Shown: positions 45,221 through 55,651, counted from the first letter of the stretch. The stretch: 64,000 bases of DNA from Microbacterium testaceum StLB037 (GCF_008763945.1 NZ_VTQH01000001.1:209441-273440), one strand, 5' to 3'. Translations and numbers: made by a program. Notes: generated by a model from the letters alone, not told the origin.

Positions 45221-46029
45221 GCGCTGGTGACGCCCGCCACCTGGCCCGACACGTCGCCATCGGCGATCGGCGCCTCCGCCGGAAGGGGACGGGTGCGCAC
45301 CCCGATGTCGATGAAGCTGTCGAGACCCACGTGCACTCCGCGCGCCTCGCGCGCCGCGGCGAGGGCGATGCGGATGCCGGGAGCGTAGGCCTTCGCCGGT
45401 TCGATCGTGTCGTGCACGATCGTGAGCGACTCCCCCGCGCCGGAGAGGACCGTCTCCTGCCGCGCGACGACGCCCGGCCGACGGAGGGAGTGGATGGGAA
45501 CCGACGCGACGCGTTGCCCGCGTGCGCGCTGGTCGACGTGGGGCGACTCGACCGGGCCGACCTCGGCCCGCGCGGCCGCGATCAGCTCGGCCGTGCGCAC
45601 GGCCGTGCCGCTCGGCGAGTCGATCTTCGACTCGTGGTGCGCCTCGACGATCTCGATCGAGGGGAAGAACGGTGCCGCCGCCGCGGCGAGAGCGCTGCCG
45701 ATCACCGATCCGAGGGAGAAGTTGGGGATGAAGACAGCCCCCGTGCCGCTGTCGTCGACGAGGGAGCGGACGAGGGCGATGCGCTCGTTCGACCACCCCG
45801 AGGTGCCGACCAGCACGTTGATGCCGCGTTCGACCGCCGCGCGGACGACGTCGATCGAGACGGCGGGCGTGGTCGCGTCGATGACGAGGTCGGCGCCCTC
45901 GATGTCGCTGAGCGGCGATGCCGAGGTCAGGACCGCGACCACCTCGTAGCCCTCTTCGGCCTCGACGACCGCGCGGATCACCCCGCCGAGCTTTCCGGAT
46001 CCGCCCACGATGGCCACACGCGTCGTCAT
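45217..46029 (-). CDS. dapB: 4-hydroxy-tetrahydrodipicolinate reductase
   Basis: The 270-residue enzyme has the Rossmann motif VAIVGGSGKLGG, VIDATTPA, FIPNFSLGS and the catalytic EAHHESKIDSPSGTA region. It reduces the DapA product with NAD(P)H, feeding lysine and peptidoglycan synthesis. The usual GxxGxxG is present with Ser and Lys at the variable sites. TAGGCT lies 6 nt before ATG 46029. Confidence 0.96.
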   Translation of the reverse strand: MTTRVAIVGGSGKLGGVIRAVVEAEEGYEVVAVLTSASPLSDIEGADLVIDATTPAVSIDVVRAAVERGINVLVGTSGWSNERIALVRSLVDDSGTGAVFIPNFSLGSVIGSALAAAAAPFFPSIEIVEAHHESKIDSPSGTAVRTAELIAAARAEVGPVESPHVDQRARGQRVASVPIHSLRRPGVVARQETVLSGAGESLTIVHDTIEPAKAYAPGIRIALAAAREARGVHVGLDSFIDIGVRTRPLPAEAPIADGDVSGQVAGVTSA

Positions 46030-46035
46030 GCGTCC

Positions 46036-46041
46036 AGCCTA
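46036..46041 (-). promoter_or_regulatory. Probable -10 element of dapB
   Basis: TAGGCT on the minus strand, 6 nt before the dapB ATG, with no ribosome binding site between. Confidence 0.55.
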
Positions 46042-46056
46042 GGTGCGACCACGCGG

Positions 46057-46089
46057 CGTCGCGGCGTTATCCACAGACACGCCGCGACG
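46057..46089 (-). terminator. Terminator after the histidine phosphatase gene
   Basis: A perfect 11-bp stem (CGTCGCGGCGT at 46057-46067, ACGCCGCGACG at 46079-46089) starts 3 bp after the phosphatase stop and precedes the dapB promoter. Confidence 0.8.
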
Positions 46090-46092
46090 AGC

Positions 46093-46695
46093 TCAAACGG
46101 GGAGCGGATCGATCAGCCCGGTGCGCAGCTCGACCGGCAGATGGGCGAGGTCGTTGTGCGAGAGGAGCGTCCAGGGTCGGCCCTTCTTCTGCGCGATGAC
46201 GGTCAGTCCGCAATAGGCCTGGTTGATCGTCATCCACCGCCAATCGGGCGCCTGCAGCACCTCGCGGACGAACCACGAGATGACGAAGTTGTGCGTGATG
46301 ACCAGCTCGTGGACCTCGCCGGTCTTCCGGGCGAGGAACTCGGCGGTGGCATCGGCCATCTGCGCCCGACCGGCGTCGATCTCGGCCTCGGTCACCGAGC
46401 CGAAGAAGGGCTCGAACGCCGAGGGCGTCTCGGGCGTCATGCCGGTCGGGATGCAGTCGAACAGCAGCGCCGAGGATTCGGGGGTGACCGCGGGAAGGCG
46501 GTCGGCGACGGCCCGGGCCGTCTGCGCCGCGCGCTCGAGCGGGGAATGCCACACCGCGTCGAGAGGGAGTCCCGAAAGGCGGTCGGCCAGCAGAGCGGCC
46601 TGACGCTGGCCTCGCGGTGACAGCGGTCCGTCGGACAGGCCGTGCTCGGCATCCTGGTGCTCGCCATGGCGCACCAGGTAGATGTAGTGCGTCAC
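46093..46695 (-). CDS. Histidine phosphatase family protein
   Basis: The 200-residue protein has the catalytic phospho-His motif YLVRHGEHQD (RHGE at about 9-12), WHSPLERAAQTA with the second Arg, and a later VITHNFVISWFV His. This is the phosphoglycerate mutase-like/broad-specificity phosphatase superfamily. The substrate is unknown. GTG 46695 is the start; it lies 78 bp downstream of the aldo/keto reductase-like gene and may share its transcript. Confidence 0.88.
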   Translation of the reverse strand: MTHYIYLVRHGEHQDAEHGLSDGPLSPRGQRQAALLADRLSGLPLDAVWHSPLERAAQTARAVADRLPAVTPESSALLFDCIPTGMTPETPSAFEPFFGSVTEAEIDAGRAQMADATAEFLARKTGEVHELVITHNFVISWFVREVLQAPDWRWMTINQAYCGLTVIAQKKGRPWTLLSHNDLAHLPVELRTGLIDPLPV

Positions 46696-46773
46696 GTCAG
46701 CTCACTTCTTCGTCGATCTGCCGTCCCCCGGCCCTCATCGACAAGCCTACGTCACGCCCCCGGCGGGAGTCCG

Positions 46774-47799
46774 TCACTCGGCGGCGCGCGCGATATCCGC
46801 CAGCTGCGAACGACTCAGACGCACCCCGACGGCGCGCATGCACTCGACGACGTGGCGCGGGGCAAGGGCGTTGACGATCGGCGCCGTCACGATCTTCTGC
46901 GCGAGCAACCACGCCACCGCGACAGCGGCATCCGGGAGTCCGAGTTCGTTGCCCACCGCGTCGAGAGCGCGCAGCACGCGCGAGCCACGACGGTTCAGGT
47001 GCGCCGCGACCTGCGTGGCCCGGACCGACTGCGACGACCGACCCCGGGTGCGGGTCTCGCCGGCGAGGAAGCCGTGGGCCAGCGGGTGCGACGGGGTGAC
47101 GGCCATGTTCTGGGCCGAGGCGATGAGACGCACGTCGCCCTCGAACTCGGAGCGACGCAGCACGTTGTAGGGGACGTCGAGAACCGTGATGCGCGGGTAC
47201 CCGGCGGACGAGAGGATCCTCGCCTCGACGAGCTGGGCCGCGGTGTAGCCGTGCGCACCGATCGCGCGCACCTTGCCCGCGTCGACGAGCCACTCGCTGG
47301 TGGCCAGGGTGTCCTCGAGAAGCGCTTTGTCTCCTCGGGCGGCGTCGAGGGAGAGCACGTCGATGCGATCGGTGCCGAGACGCGTGAGCGAGGCCTCGAC
47401 GGCGCGGACGAGGTTGACCGAGTCCAGTCCCGGGTTGTCGGGGTGACCCCCGACCCGCACGGTCAGGACGGTGTCGTCGCGCATGCGGCGGGTGCGCAAC
47501 CATTCGCCGATGATGAACTCGCTGCGGCCGGCCGCGTAGCTGTCGGCCGTGTGGACGGCGTTGCCGCCGAGTTCCACATAGGCGTCGAGGATCTCGTGGC
47601 TCGCACGGGCGTCGACGTTCCACCCGAACTCTCCGCCGCCGAGGAAGAGCGGGAACACGTCGAACCCGGTCTCACCGAGCGGCACGCGCACGTGTGAACC
47701 GAGACCGGGGCCCTGCAGGGTGATCGGCGACGACGGGTGCGGCGCGCGATCCCGGCGCAGGCGCGGCGAGGCCGTCTCGTCGACGCCCGAGCCGCTCAT
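46774..47799 (-). CDS. Aldo/keto reductase-like protein with altered active site
   Basis: The 341-residue protein follows the AKR barrel pattern: AVHTADSYAAGRSE (D86, Y88), VRAVEASLTRLGTDRIDVLSLD, YPRITVLDVPYNVLRR and a C-terminal AVAVAWLLAQKIVTAPIV. In active AKRs the sequence after strand 3 reads TK and after strand 4 has a catalytic His. Here the corresponding positions appear to be VR (R115) and Asp (D152). It may be a non-catalytic or altered family member. ATG 47799 has a GAGAGG site. Confidence 0.82.
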   Translation of the reverse strand: MSGSGVDETASPRLRRDRAPHPSSPITLQGPGLGSHVRVPLGETGFDVFPLFLGGGEFGWNVDARASHEILDAYVELGGNAVHTADSYAAGRSEFIIGEWLRTRRMRDDTVLTVRVGGHPDNPGLDSVNLVRAVEASLTRLGTDRIDVLSLDAARGDKALLEDTLATSEWLVDAGKVRAIGAHGYTAAQLVEARILSSAGYPRITVLDVPYNVLRRSEFEGDVRLIASAQNMAVTPSHPLAHGFLAGETRTRGRSSQSVRATQVAAHLNRRGSRVLRALDAVGNELGLPDAAVAVAWLLAQKIVTAPIVNALAPRHVVECMRAVGVRLSRSQLADIARAAE

Positions 47800-47980
47800 G
47801 GTGAGGTCCTCTCCCCGAGATGCCGGGTGGCGATACGGAAACAGACGTATCAGCACGCCCCCCGACGTACTACGAGGCTATGCCCTCCGCGGGGGAGGTC
47901 CGTTCATTGCCCCGACGTGGCGATAAACATTGCGTAACGCTTGCGCGTGTTCTGTCACGCGCGTCACTTCCGTCACACGG

Positions 47981-48017
47981 CGGATGCCCGCCCCGCGCGC
48001 GGCGGGACGGGCATCCG
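47981..48017 (-). terminator. pnp terminator with inverted GGATGCC pair
   Basis: A 15-bp stem with one mismatch (47981-47995 with 48003-48017) begins 12 bp after the pnp stop. The outer arms contain GGATGCC and GGCATCC. The rest of the 230-bp gap up to the aldo/keto reductase gene is comparatively AT-rich (AAACATTGCGTAACGC) and probably holds that gene's promoter. Confidence 0.8.
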
Positions 48018-48029
48018 GTGACGAGAGGA

Positions 48030-50327
48030 TCAGCCCTCGGCGGGAGCCTCGGGGCCCTCGCTCGCCGCGGCCGAGCTCTGCGTGTCGGCAGGCTCGGGCG
48101 TGGTGGCGTCCTCGTCGAGCACGGGCTCGAGCGACAGCTTGCCGCGGTCGTCGATCTTCGTGATGCGCACGAGGATCTTGCGGCCGACCGAGAGCACGTC
48201 TTCGACGTTCTCGACGCGCTTGCCACCGGCGAGCTTGCGGACCTCGCTGACGTGCAGCAGGCCGTCCTTGCCGGGAAGCAGCGAGACGAACGCACCGAAG
48301 GTCGCGATCTTTACGACGGTTCCGAGGAACTGCTCGCCCACCTCGGGGTTGGTCGGGTTGGCGATCGCGTTCACCTGAGCGCGGGCGGCCTCGGCCGAGG
48401 GGCCGTCGGTCGCGCCGATGTACACGGTGCCGTCGTCCTCGATCGAGATCTGGGCGCCGGTCTCGTCCTGGATGGAGTTGATCGTCTTGCCCTTGGGCCC
48501 GATGAGCTCACCGATCTTGTCGACCGGGATCTGCACGCTGATGACGCGGGGCGCGGTGGGCGCCATCTCGTCGGGAGCGTCGATCGCGGCATTCAGGACG
48601 TTGAGGATCGTGAGGCGAGCCTCCTTGGCCTGGGTGAGGGCTGCGGCCAGCACCGACGACGGGATGCCGTCGAGCTTGGTGTCGAGCTGGATCGCGGTGA
48701 TGAACTCCGAGGTACCGGCGACCTTGAAGTCCATGTCGCCCAGCGCGTCCTCGGCGCCCAGGATGTCGGTCAGGGCGGCGTAGCGCGTCTGGCCGTCGAC
48801 CTCGTCGGTGACGAGGCCCATCGCGATACCGGCGACGGGGGCGCGAAGAGGCACACCCGCGTTCAGCAGCGACAGGGTCGAGGCGCAGACCGAGCCCATC
48901 GACGTCGAGCCGTTGGAGCCGAGGGCCTCGGACACCTGACGGATCGCGTAGGGGAACTCCTCGCGGCTGGGCAGCACCGGAACGAGCGCGCGCTCGGCCA
49001 GGAAGCCGTGACCGATCTCGCGACGCTTCGGCGAACCCACGCGACCGGTCTCACCGGTCGAGTACGGCGGGAAGTTGTAGTGGTGCAGGTAGCGCTTGCT
49101 CGTGATGGGCGAGAGCGAGTCGATCTGCTGCTCCATTTTGAGCATGTTCAGCGTGGTGACGCCCAGGATCTGGGTCTCGCCGCGCTGGAAGATCGCCGAG
49201 CCGTGCACGCGCGGGATGACCTGCACCTCGGCGTCGAGCGGACGGATGTCGGCGACGCCGCGGCCGTCCATGCGGACACCCTCGCTGAGGATGCGACCGC
49301 GCACGATCGTCTTCGTGACCGACTTGTATGCGGCGTTGAACTCCAGCGTCGCGACGGCGGGCAGCTCACCCGACTCGACGGCGGCGAGCAGCTGCTCCTT
49401 GACCGAGGTCTTGACCTCGTCGTCGGCGTTCTGGCGCTCCTGCTTGTCGGCGATCTGGTACACCGGCACCAGACGGTCGTAGGCGCGACCGGCGACGAAG
49501 TCGTAGGTCTCCTGGCTGTAGGCCGGGAAGACCGGGAACGACTGGATCTCCTTCGAGGCGGTGCGAGCGACCTCGTTCTGCGCGTCGACGAGCTGACGCA
49601 GGAAGGGCTTGGCGGCCTCGAGGCCCTCGGCGACGACCTGCTCGTTGGGCTTGGTCGCGCCGCCCTTGATCATGTTCCAGCTGCCCTCGGTGGCCTCGGC
49701 CTCCACCATCATGATCGCGACGTCGCCGTCGTCGAGCACTCGGCCCGCGACGATCAGGTCGAAGACGGCGTCCTCGAGCTGGGTGACGGTCGGGAACGCG
49801 ACCCACTGGTCGGCGTGCTCGCCCTGGCCGGGGATGAGCGCGAGGCGCACACCGGCGATGGGACCCGAGAAGGGCAGACCCGAGATCTGGGTCGACATCG
49901 AGGCCGCGTTGATCGCGAGCGCGTCGTAGAACTCGCCCGGAGCGATCGAGAGCACGGTGACGACGATCTGGACCTCGTTGCGGAGGCCGTCGACGAACGA
50001 CGGGCGCAGCGGGCGGTCGATGAGGCGGCACACGAGGATGGCCTCGGTCGAGGGGCGACCCTCGCGGCGGAAGAACGAGCCGGGGATCTTGCCGGCGGCG
50101 TACGAGCGCTCCTCGACGTCGACGGTCAGCGGGAAGAAGTCGAATCCTTCACGCGGGTGCTTGCCGGCGCTGGTGGCCGACAGGAGCATGGTCTCCTCGT
50201 CGAGGTAGGCGGCGACAGCGCCCTGAGCCTGCTGAGCGAGGCGTCCGGTCTCGAACCGGACGGTACGGGTGCCGAAACGGCCGTTGTCGAGAACGGCTTC
50301 AGCGGCGGTGATTTCTGGACCTTCCAA
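48030..50327 (-). CDS. pnp: Polyribonucleotide nucleotidyltransferase
   Basis: The 765-residue enzyme has two RNase PH domains (about 15-230 and 335-560), the KH domain (around [20 protein letters not shown]) and the S1 domain ([29 protein letters not shown]), with an acidic Ala/Glu/Pro tail. It degrades RNA 3' to 5' by phosphorolysis. The TTG at 50327 is the start: an AGGAGG site ends 6 nt before it and the family N terminus [15 protein letters not shown] begins right after. The ORF extends upstream but has no homology there. Confidence 0.96.
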   Translation of the reverse strand: MEGPEITAAEAVLDNGRFGTRTVRFETGRLAQQAQGAVAAYLDEETMLLSATSAGKHPREGFDFFPLTVDVEERSYAAGKIPGSFFRREGRPSTEAILVCRLIDRPLRPSFVDGLRNEVQIVVTVLSIAPGEFYDALAINAASMSTQISGLPFSGPIAGVRLALIPGQGEHADQWVAFPTVTQLEDAVFDLIVAGRVLDDGDVAIMMVEAEATEGSWNMIKGGATKPNEQVVAEGLEAAKPFLRQLVDAQNEVARTASKEIQSFPVFPAYSQETYDFVAGRAYDRLVPVYQIADKQERQNADDEVKTSVKEQLLAAVESGELPAVATLEFNAAYKSVTKTIVRGRILSEGVRMDGRGVADIRPLDAEVQVIPRVHGSAIFQRGETQILGVTTLNMLKMEQQIDSLSPITSKRYLHHYNFPPYSTGETGRVGSPKRREIGHGFLAERALVPVLPSREEFPYAIRQVSEALGSNGSTSMGSVCASTLSLLNAGVPLRAPVAGIAMGLVTDEVDGQTRYAALTDILGAEDALGDMDFKVAGTSEFITAIQLDTKLDGIPSSVLAAALTQAKEARLTILNVLNAAIDAPDEMAPTAPRVISVQIPVDKIGELIGPKGKTINSIQDETGAQISIEDDGTVYIGATDGPSAEAARAQVNAIANPTNPEVGEQFLGTVVKIATFGAFVSLLPGKDGLLHVSEVRKLAGGKRVENVEDVLSVGRKILVRITKIDDRGKLSLEPVLDEDATTPEPADTQSSAAASEGPEAPAEG

Positions 50328-50631
50328 GAGGTCCCTCCTTCTTTGTTTAGGCTCGCCGCCCCGTGTGAGCGGCGAGCTGACATGCGAAGGAGCAGGAACA
50401 GACAGAAAGGGCGCGCCGACGAGTCGGCCCGGAAATCCCGGCGACTGGCCACCAGTAGACGACCACCCGGCGATCCGACGGGGAGTCCACCACAGGGGAC
50501 CAGCGTCTGCCGGCCTGCTCCGTGAGCTCATATGCAATTGAGCGGATGCCAAGACGGCATTCCCCTTCACCCTATCAGCGACCACCCTCCAGGGGTGGGC
50601 GACTCGGGGTCTCGTGCTCTACCGTGACCTC
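50328..50631 (-). promoter_or_regulatory. pnp leader and promoter region
   Basis: This 304-bp gap between divergent genes holds no gene. A 9-bp perfect stem (GCTCGCCGC 50351-50359, GCGGCGAGC 50369-50377) sits just before the pnp ribosome binding site. A probable -10 TAGGGT lies at 50569-50574 on the minus strand, giving a leader of about 230 nt. A leader hairpin is the site of PNPase self-control in E. coli; the same role is possible here. Confidence 0.5.
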
Positions 50632-51945
50632 ATGGGTCCCATCCGTCGCATCCGTCACACGCTTCTCGCGTGCGTCGTGGTCGGCGCGGCCCTCGCCCCC
50701 GTCCCCGCCGCGGCGACCCCCCTCTCCACCGGGTCGGCGCACCCTCTCGCGGCCGTGGACCAGAACGCCGTCGACCGGGTGAAACAGGAATTGGATGCCG
50801 CGGAGAGCACCGCCGCGCAGGCCTCGCGTCGTGCGCTCGAGGCGTCGGCCGTCGCCGAGCGGACCCGCCTGCAGGCCGAGACCACGGCTCAGCGCGCGGC
50901 CGAGCTCGAGGCGCAGAGCGCCGCGGCCGACGCTGCCGAGACCTCGACCACGGCGGCCGCGGGCCTGAGCGCGGCACGGCTGTACCGCACGGTCGGAGAG
51001 GGCCCGCTCGTCGCGCAAGTGCTCACGGACGCCGATCCCGACTCCCTGCTCGAGCGGCTCGGCATCCTGGATCGCGTGTCCGAGGTCGCCGCGCGCACCG
51101 CGGGCCGGGCCCGCAGCGCCGCCGGCGTCGCCTCGTCGCTGCGGGATCAGGCCGAGCGGGCTCGGGAGGAGGCGTCGCGTCTCGCCGCTGACGCGCAGAC
51201 CACGGCCGCCACCGCCCAGAGCGACGCCGACGCCGAGGCGGTGACCGTGCGCGAGGCCCAGGCGCGACTCGACGACCTCTACGCCCAGCTCGCGGCTCTG
51301 CGCGAGACCACCGCCGCCCAGGAGCGGGCGGCGCGCGAGCAGGAGAAGATCCAGCGCGATGCCGCGCAGGCGGGCGGGTCGGCGGGGGCCGCGGCCGGAA
51401 GCGGCGCGGCGTCCGGCGGCGGTGCGTCGGGCGGCACGGGCGGCTCCGGCGCGAACGGCAGCGGTTCGAACGGCGGCGGCTCGACCGGCGGCAGCTCGAA
51501 CAGCGGCGGCTCCGGCGGCGGTTCGAACGGCGGCTCAGCGAGCGGCGGCGGGAGCAGCTCCGGAAGCAGCGGCGGAAACAGCGGCGGAAACAACGACGGC
51601 TCGGGTGCGGGCTCCACCGCCCCGGCGGGGCCCATCATGAGCCCGAGCGAGGCGCGCTCCGCAGCCCGCGGCGCGATCGGCCGCTACGGCTGGGGCGAGG
51701 ACCAGTTCTCGTGCCTCGTCTCCCTCTGGAATCGCGAATCGGGCTGGCGCGCCGACGCCTATAACGCGGGCAGCGGTGCCTACGGCATCCCTCAGGCGCT
51801 CCCCGGAGACAAGATGGCATCCGCGGGGCTCGACTGGCGCACGAACGCCGTCACCCAGATCTCGTGGGGGCTGTCGTACATCAGCTCGCGGTACGGCTCG
51901 CCGTGCGGGGCGTGGGATCACTCCCAGCGCACCGGCTGGTACTGA
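50632..51945 (+). CDS. Secreted coiled-coil protein with transglycosylase-like C-terminal domain
   Basis: The 437-residue protein has a signal peptide (about 1-27, ending PAAAT), a long Ala/Glu/Arg coiled coil (about 45-245), a Gly/Ser/Asn linker of about 85 residues (51370-51630) and a C-terminal domain of about 100 residues. The latter (GWGEDQFSCLVSLWNRESGWR ... NAGSGAYGIPQALPGDKMASAG) resembles the lysozyme-like/aggregation-promoting factor domain, with the Glu of NRESGW as likely acid. It probably trims peptidoglycan near growth or division sites. ATG 50632 is chosen over a start six codons upstream because the signal peptide follows directly. Confidence 0.85.
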   Translation: MGPIRRIRHTLLACVVVGAALAPVPAAATPLSTGSAHPLAAVDQNAVDRVKQELDAAESTAAQASRRALEASAVAERTRLQAETTAQRAAELEAQSAAADAAETSTTAAAGLSAARLYRTVGEGPLVAQVLTDADPDSLLERLGILDRVSEVAARTAGRARSAAGVASSLRDQAERAREEASRLAADAQTTAATAQSDADAEAVTVREAQARLDDLYAQLAALRETTAAQERAAREQEKIQRDAAQAGGSAGAAAGSGAASGGGASGGTGGSGANGSGSNGGGSTGGSSNSGGSGGGSNGGSASGGGSSSGSSGGNSGGNNDGSGAGSTAPAGPIMSPSEARSAARGAIGRYGWGEDQFSCLVSLWNRESGWRADAYNAGSGAYGIPQALPGDKMASAGLDWRTNAVTQISWGLSYISSRYGSPCGAWDHSQRTGWY

Positions 51946-52056
51946 ACCCCGGCCGAGATCACACGTCCCGCACGAGAGCACGCGGACCTGCGGCGCGCGA
52001 TCGTGCGCGCTCGTGCGAATCGTGCGATCTCGCGCACCGAGACCGGGCGTCGAGCC

Positions 52057-54024
52057 TCACACCGCGTCCGCGCGCTCACGGTCGCCTCTGGTCGGCAGCT
52101 CGACGTAGCCGGCGTGCTTGGCGACGATCCCGTCGCCGGCGGTGCGCCCGCGCACGCGCCGCCACACCCACGGCAGGGCGTCGCGCGTAAGCCAGGTTCC
52201 GCGCGGCCGATCGCCGTCGTCGGCGTGCAGGGCTTCGTCGAGCCCGAGCAGCGCCCGCGCGTCCGGCACGCCCAGCGCCTCCGCCGCGCGATACGCGACG
52301 AGGCGGTGGCCGGCGGAGCTCAGGTGCACGAGGTCGTCGGCCCACATCGGCGCGTCTCCGATCTCGCCCACGGCCTCGAGATCGAGAAGGATCGCCCCCT
52401 GCTCCGCCGCGATCCGGCGCAGGTGCACGTTGTACGCCGCGAAGCGCCGCGCGAACACGCGCGCAGCGGGACGACGCGGCAGGAACGTCGTCACCAGCAC
52501 GACGTCGGCACCCGTCCGGCGCACCGCCCGCACCGCCGACTCGACCTCGGCCACCAGCGCCGCGAGCACCGGGGCGGGGCCGACGAGGTCGTTCGCCCCG
52601 ATGAGGATCGACACGAGATCGGGCTCGAGGGCGAGAGCGGCCGGGATCTGCTCGTCGATCAGGTGGCGCACACGGCGGCTGCGCACGGCGAAGTTGGCGT
52701 AGCGGAACGGCCCCTGGTCGGTCGTGCCCGCGAGCAGCTCGGCCAGCCGATCGGCCCACCCGCGGAACTGTCCCGACGGCATGCGCGACGCGTCGCACAG
52801 CCCCTCGGTGAGCGAGTCCCCGAGCGCCACGAAGCGCGTCCATCCCCCTCGACTCCGGGATGCCACGGTGCCCGACGGTCGCGGACCCCCGCGCCGCAGC
52901 AGGCTGTCGTCGACGCGGCGGAGGGCGATGGCATCCCGATAGTGCTCGACGAGAGCCCCGGTCAGGGCCGCCCACGTCCCCCCCTCCACCGAACCGCGGG
53001 CCGCGCGGCCGAAGGCGCGGCGCTTCGCCTCGTCGCCGACGAGGTCCGCGACGCGGGCCCGCAGGTCGTCGAGGTCGCCGGGCTTGTACAACCAGCCGTC
53101 GACGCTCGATCGCACGAGATCCAGCGGCCCGCCGACGCCCGTGGCCACCACCGGCACGCCGCTCGCGAGGGCCTCCTGGATCGTCTGACCGAAGGTCTCG
53201 CTCTCCCCCGGGTGCACGAAGACGTCGAAGCCCGCGAGGGTCGACGCGAGCTCTGCACCTCCCAGGTGGCCGGTGAACACGGCATCCGGGATCGCTTTCT
53301 CCAACGCCGGACGCGACGGCCCGTCGCCCACGATCACCAAGCGGGTGTCGGGCAGATCGGCGAGAGCGCGCAGGTCGTCGACCTGCTTCTCGGGCGCGAG
53401 GCGGCCGACGTACCCGACGATGCGTTCGCCGTTCGGGGCGATTCGCGCCCGCCACGCCTCGTCGCGGTGCCCGGGGGCGAAGCGCACGGCATCCACTCCC
53501 CTCCCCCATCGGCGGATGCGGTCCACGCCCAGCCTCTCGAGCTGGCGAGTCGAGGCCGACGAGGGTGCGAGCGTGAGGGTCGCGCGGCGGTGCAGGCGAG
53601 CGACGTGTCCGGCGACGAGGGCCGTGGCCTGCGGGAGACCGTACTTCTGCGCATACGCGACGACGTCGGTCTGGTAGACCGCGACCGAGGGGATCTTGAG
53701 GGCGTCGGCGGCGGCGAGCCCCTGCCAGCCGAGGACGAAGGGGGATGCCAGATGCACGACGTCCGGATCGAACTCGCGCAGCAGCGCGCCCAGGCGGGCC
53801 GCGCGGGCGAACACCACCCGCACCTCGGGGTACGAGGGCAGGGGCACCGATCGCAGCAGTTCGGTGCGGGCTCCGTGCAGGTCGGCGGTGACGTCGCCGG
53901 ATCGAGGGGCGATCACGAGCGTCTCGTGGCCCGCCTCCGCCAGATGGCGCAGGACATGGAGAACGGAACCGGTGACCCCGTTCATGTGCGGGAGGAAGGA
54001 TTCGGCCAGCAGCGCGACTCTCAC
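52057..54024 (-). CDS. Fusion of GT4 glycosyltransferase and GDSL/SGNH esterase
   Basis: The 655-residue single frame has two domains. Residues 1-365 are a GT-B family 4 glycosyltransferase (N-terminal FLPHMNGVTGSV, GYVGRLAPEKQVDDL, and the E-x7-E motif at E276/E284 in GESETFGQTIQEALASG), most like mannosyltransferases of the PimB/MgtA kind. After a basic linker (about 370-395), residues 396-600 are an SGNH hydrolase with GDS at S404, GAND (N478) and the DxxH pair D564/H567. No signal peptide or membrane helix is seen, so both act in the cytoplasm or at its membrane face. A sugar transfer and an ester removal on the same lipid or glycan is plausible. GTG 54024. Confidence 0.9.
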   Translation of the reverse strand: MRVALLAESFLPHMNGVTGSVLHVLRHLAEAGHETLVIAPRSGDVTADLHGARTELLRSVPLPSYPEVRVVFARAARLGALLREFDPDVVHLASPFVLGWQGLAAADALKIPSVAVYQTDVVAYAQKYGLPQATALVAGHVARLHRRATLTLAPSSASTRQLERLGVDRIRRWGRGVDAVRFAPGHRDEAWRARIAPNGERIVGYVGRLAPEKQVDDLRALADLPDTRLVIVGDGPSRPALEKAIPDAVFTGHLGGAELASTLAGFDVFVHPGESETFGQTIQEALASGVPVVATGVGGPLDLVRSSVDGWLYKPGDLDDLRARVADLVGDEAKRRAFGRAARGSVEGGTWAALTGALVEHYRDAIALRRVDDSLLRRGGPRPSGTVASRSRGGWTRFVALGDSLTEGLCDASRMPSGQFRGWADRLAELLAGTTDQGPFRYANFAVRSRRVRHLIDEQIPAALALEPDLVSILIGANDLVGPAPVLAALVAEVESAVRAVRRTGADVVLVTTFLPRRPAARVFARRFAAYNVHLRRIAAEQGAILLDLEAVGEIGDAPMWADDLVHLSSAGHRLVAYRAAEALGVPDARALLGLDEALHADDGDRPRGTWLTRDALPWVWRRVRGRTAGDGIVAKHAGYVELPTRGDRERADAV

Positions 54025-54147
54025 GTGACCAGGGTGGGGTGCGCGACGGGCTCGCGGGCGCCGACGTTCGCGATGTTCACCGGATGCTCCGTCGGGCGTC
54101 ACTCCCGCGTCGGCGGGGCGTCTCGATCGGCGGCGGAGAGTGACGGG

Positions 54148-54750
54148 ATGGACGGAGTCGACGCCTGGCTGCAGGCGATCGCGGCGAGCCCCTGGGCCCT
54201 GCTCGGCATGGCAGTGCTGGTCTTCGCCGACGCGTTCCTCGTGGTGATCCCGGGCGAGGCGGCGGTCACCGCGTTCGGAGCCCTGGCCGTGTCGCACGGG
54301 ACGCCGCCGCTGGCCGGAGTGATCCTCGTCGCGGGGGCTGCGGCGTTCGCGGGTGACGCGTGCTGCTACCTGGTCGGACGCCTCGTGGGCGTCGAGCGAT
54401 GGGCATGGATGCGCGGACCGCGCGTCTCGGCCGCCCTGGACTGGGCGCGGGCGCGGCTCGAACGCAACGCCGCCGTCGTGCTCTTCACGGCGCGCTTCGT
54501 GCCGTTCGCCCGTCTCGCGGTGAACCTCGCCGCGGGCGCTGCCCGGGTGAATCCGGTGCGCTACCTCGGAGTCGCGGCGGTCGCGGCGCTGGCCTGGGCG
54601 GCGTATCAGGCCGTGATCGGCGCGGTCGTGGCGGCGCTGGTGCCCGGCGGACCCGTGGTGGCGGTGGCGGTGTCGATCGCGCTGGCGGTGGGGATCGGCG
54701 TGGGGATCGACCTCGTGCTCGCGCGGCGGGCGGCGGCGCGGGGGGCGTGA
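54148..54750 (+). CDS. DedA family membrane protein
   Basis: The 200-residue protein has the DedA pattern: an early FADAFLVVIPGEAAVTAFGAL re-entrant helix with Glu, GDACCYLVGRLVG and the conserved Arg pair in FTARFVPFARLAVNLAAG, plus several helices. DedA proteins act in envelope homeostasis, some as lipid (undecaprenyl phosphate) transporters. It is divergent from the glycosyltransferase-esterase fusion. A weak GGAGAG site precedes ATG 54148. Confidence 0.88.
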   Translation: MDGVDAWLQAIAASPWALLGMAVLVFADAFLVVIPGEAAVTAFGALAVSHGTPPLAGVILVAGAAAFAGDACCYLVGRLVGVERWAWMRGPRVSAALDWARARLERNAAVVLFTARFVPFARLAVNLAAGAARVNPVRYLGVAAVAALAWAAYQAVIGAVVAALVPGGPVVAVAVSIALAVGIGVGIDLVLARRAAARGA

Positions 54751-54843
54751 GTTCGCAGAATGTCGAGAATCTCGCACCCCTGCCGCGGGAAACTGCGAGA
54801 TTTGCGCATTTCTCCGAGATCCCGGATGCCGGCACCCCGGCGC

Positions 54844-55605
<762 letters not shown>

Positions 55606-55611
55606 CGCCCC

Positions 55612-55617
55612 AGTCTG
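55612..55617 (-). promoter_or_regulatory. Possible -10 element of the fructosamine kinase gene
   Basis: CAGACT on the minus strand, 6 nt before ATG 55605; first base differs from TANNNT. Confidence 0.4.
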
Positions 55618-55651
55618 TCGCGATGTCGGAGGTCCGCGGCACGATGAGTGC

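Noticed and set aside
47820..50525. 901-codon plus-strand open frame
   Set aside because: It is the antisense of pnp, made open by GC-rich third positions. It has a low-complexity Arg/Asp/Val/Gly composition and no recognisable domain.
51957..52039. Inverted pair between the transglycosylase-like gene and the fusion gene
   Set aside because: The arms (11 nt, one mismatch) are 60 nt apart, within a gap rich in GTGCG/CGCAC words; too weak to call a terminator.
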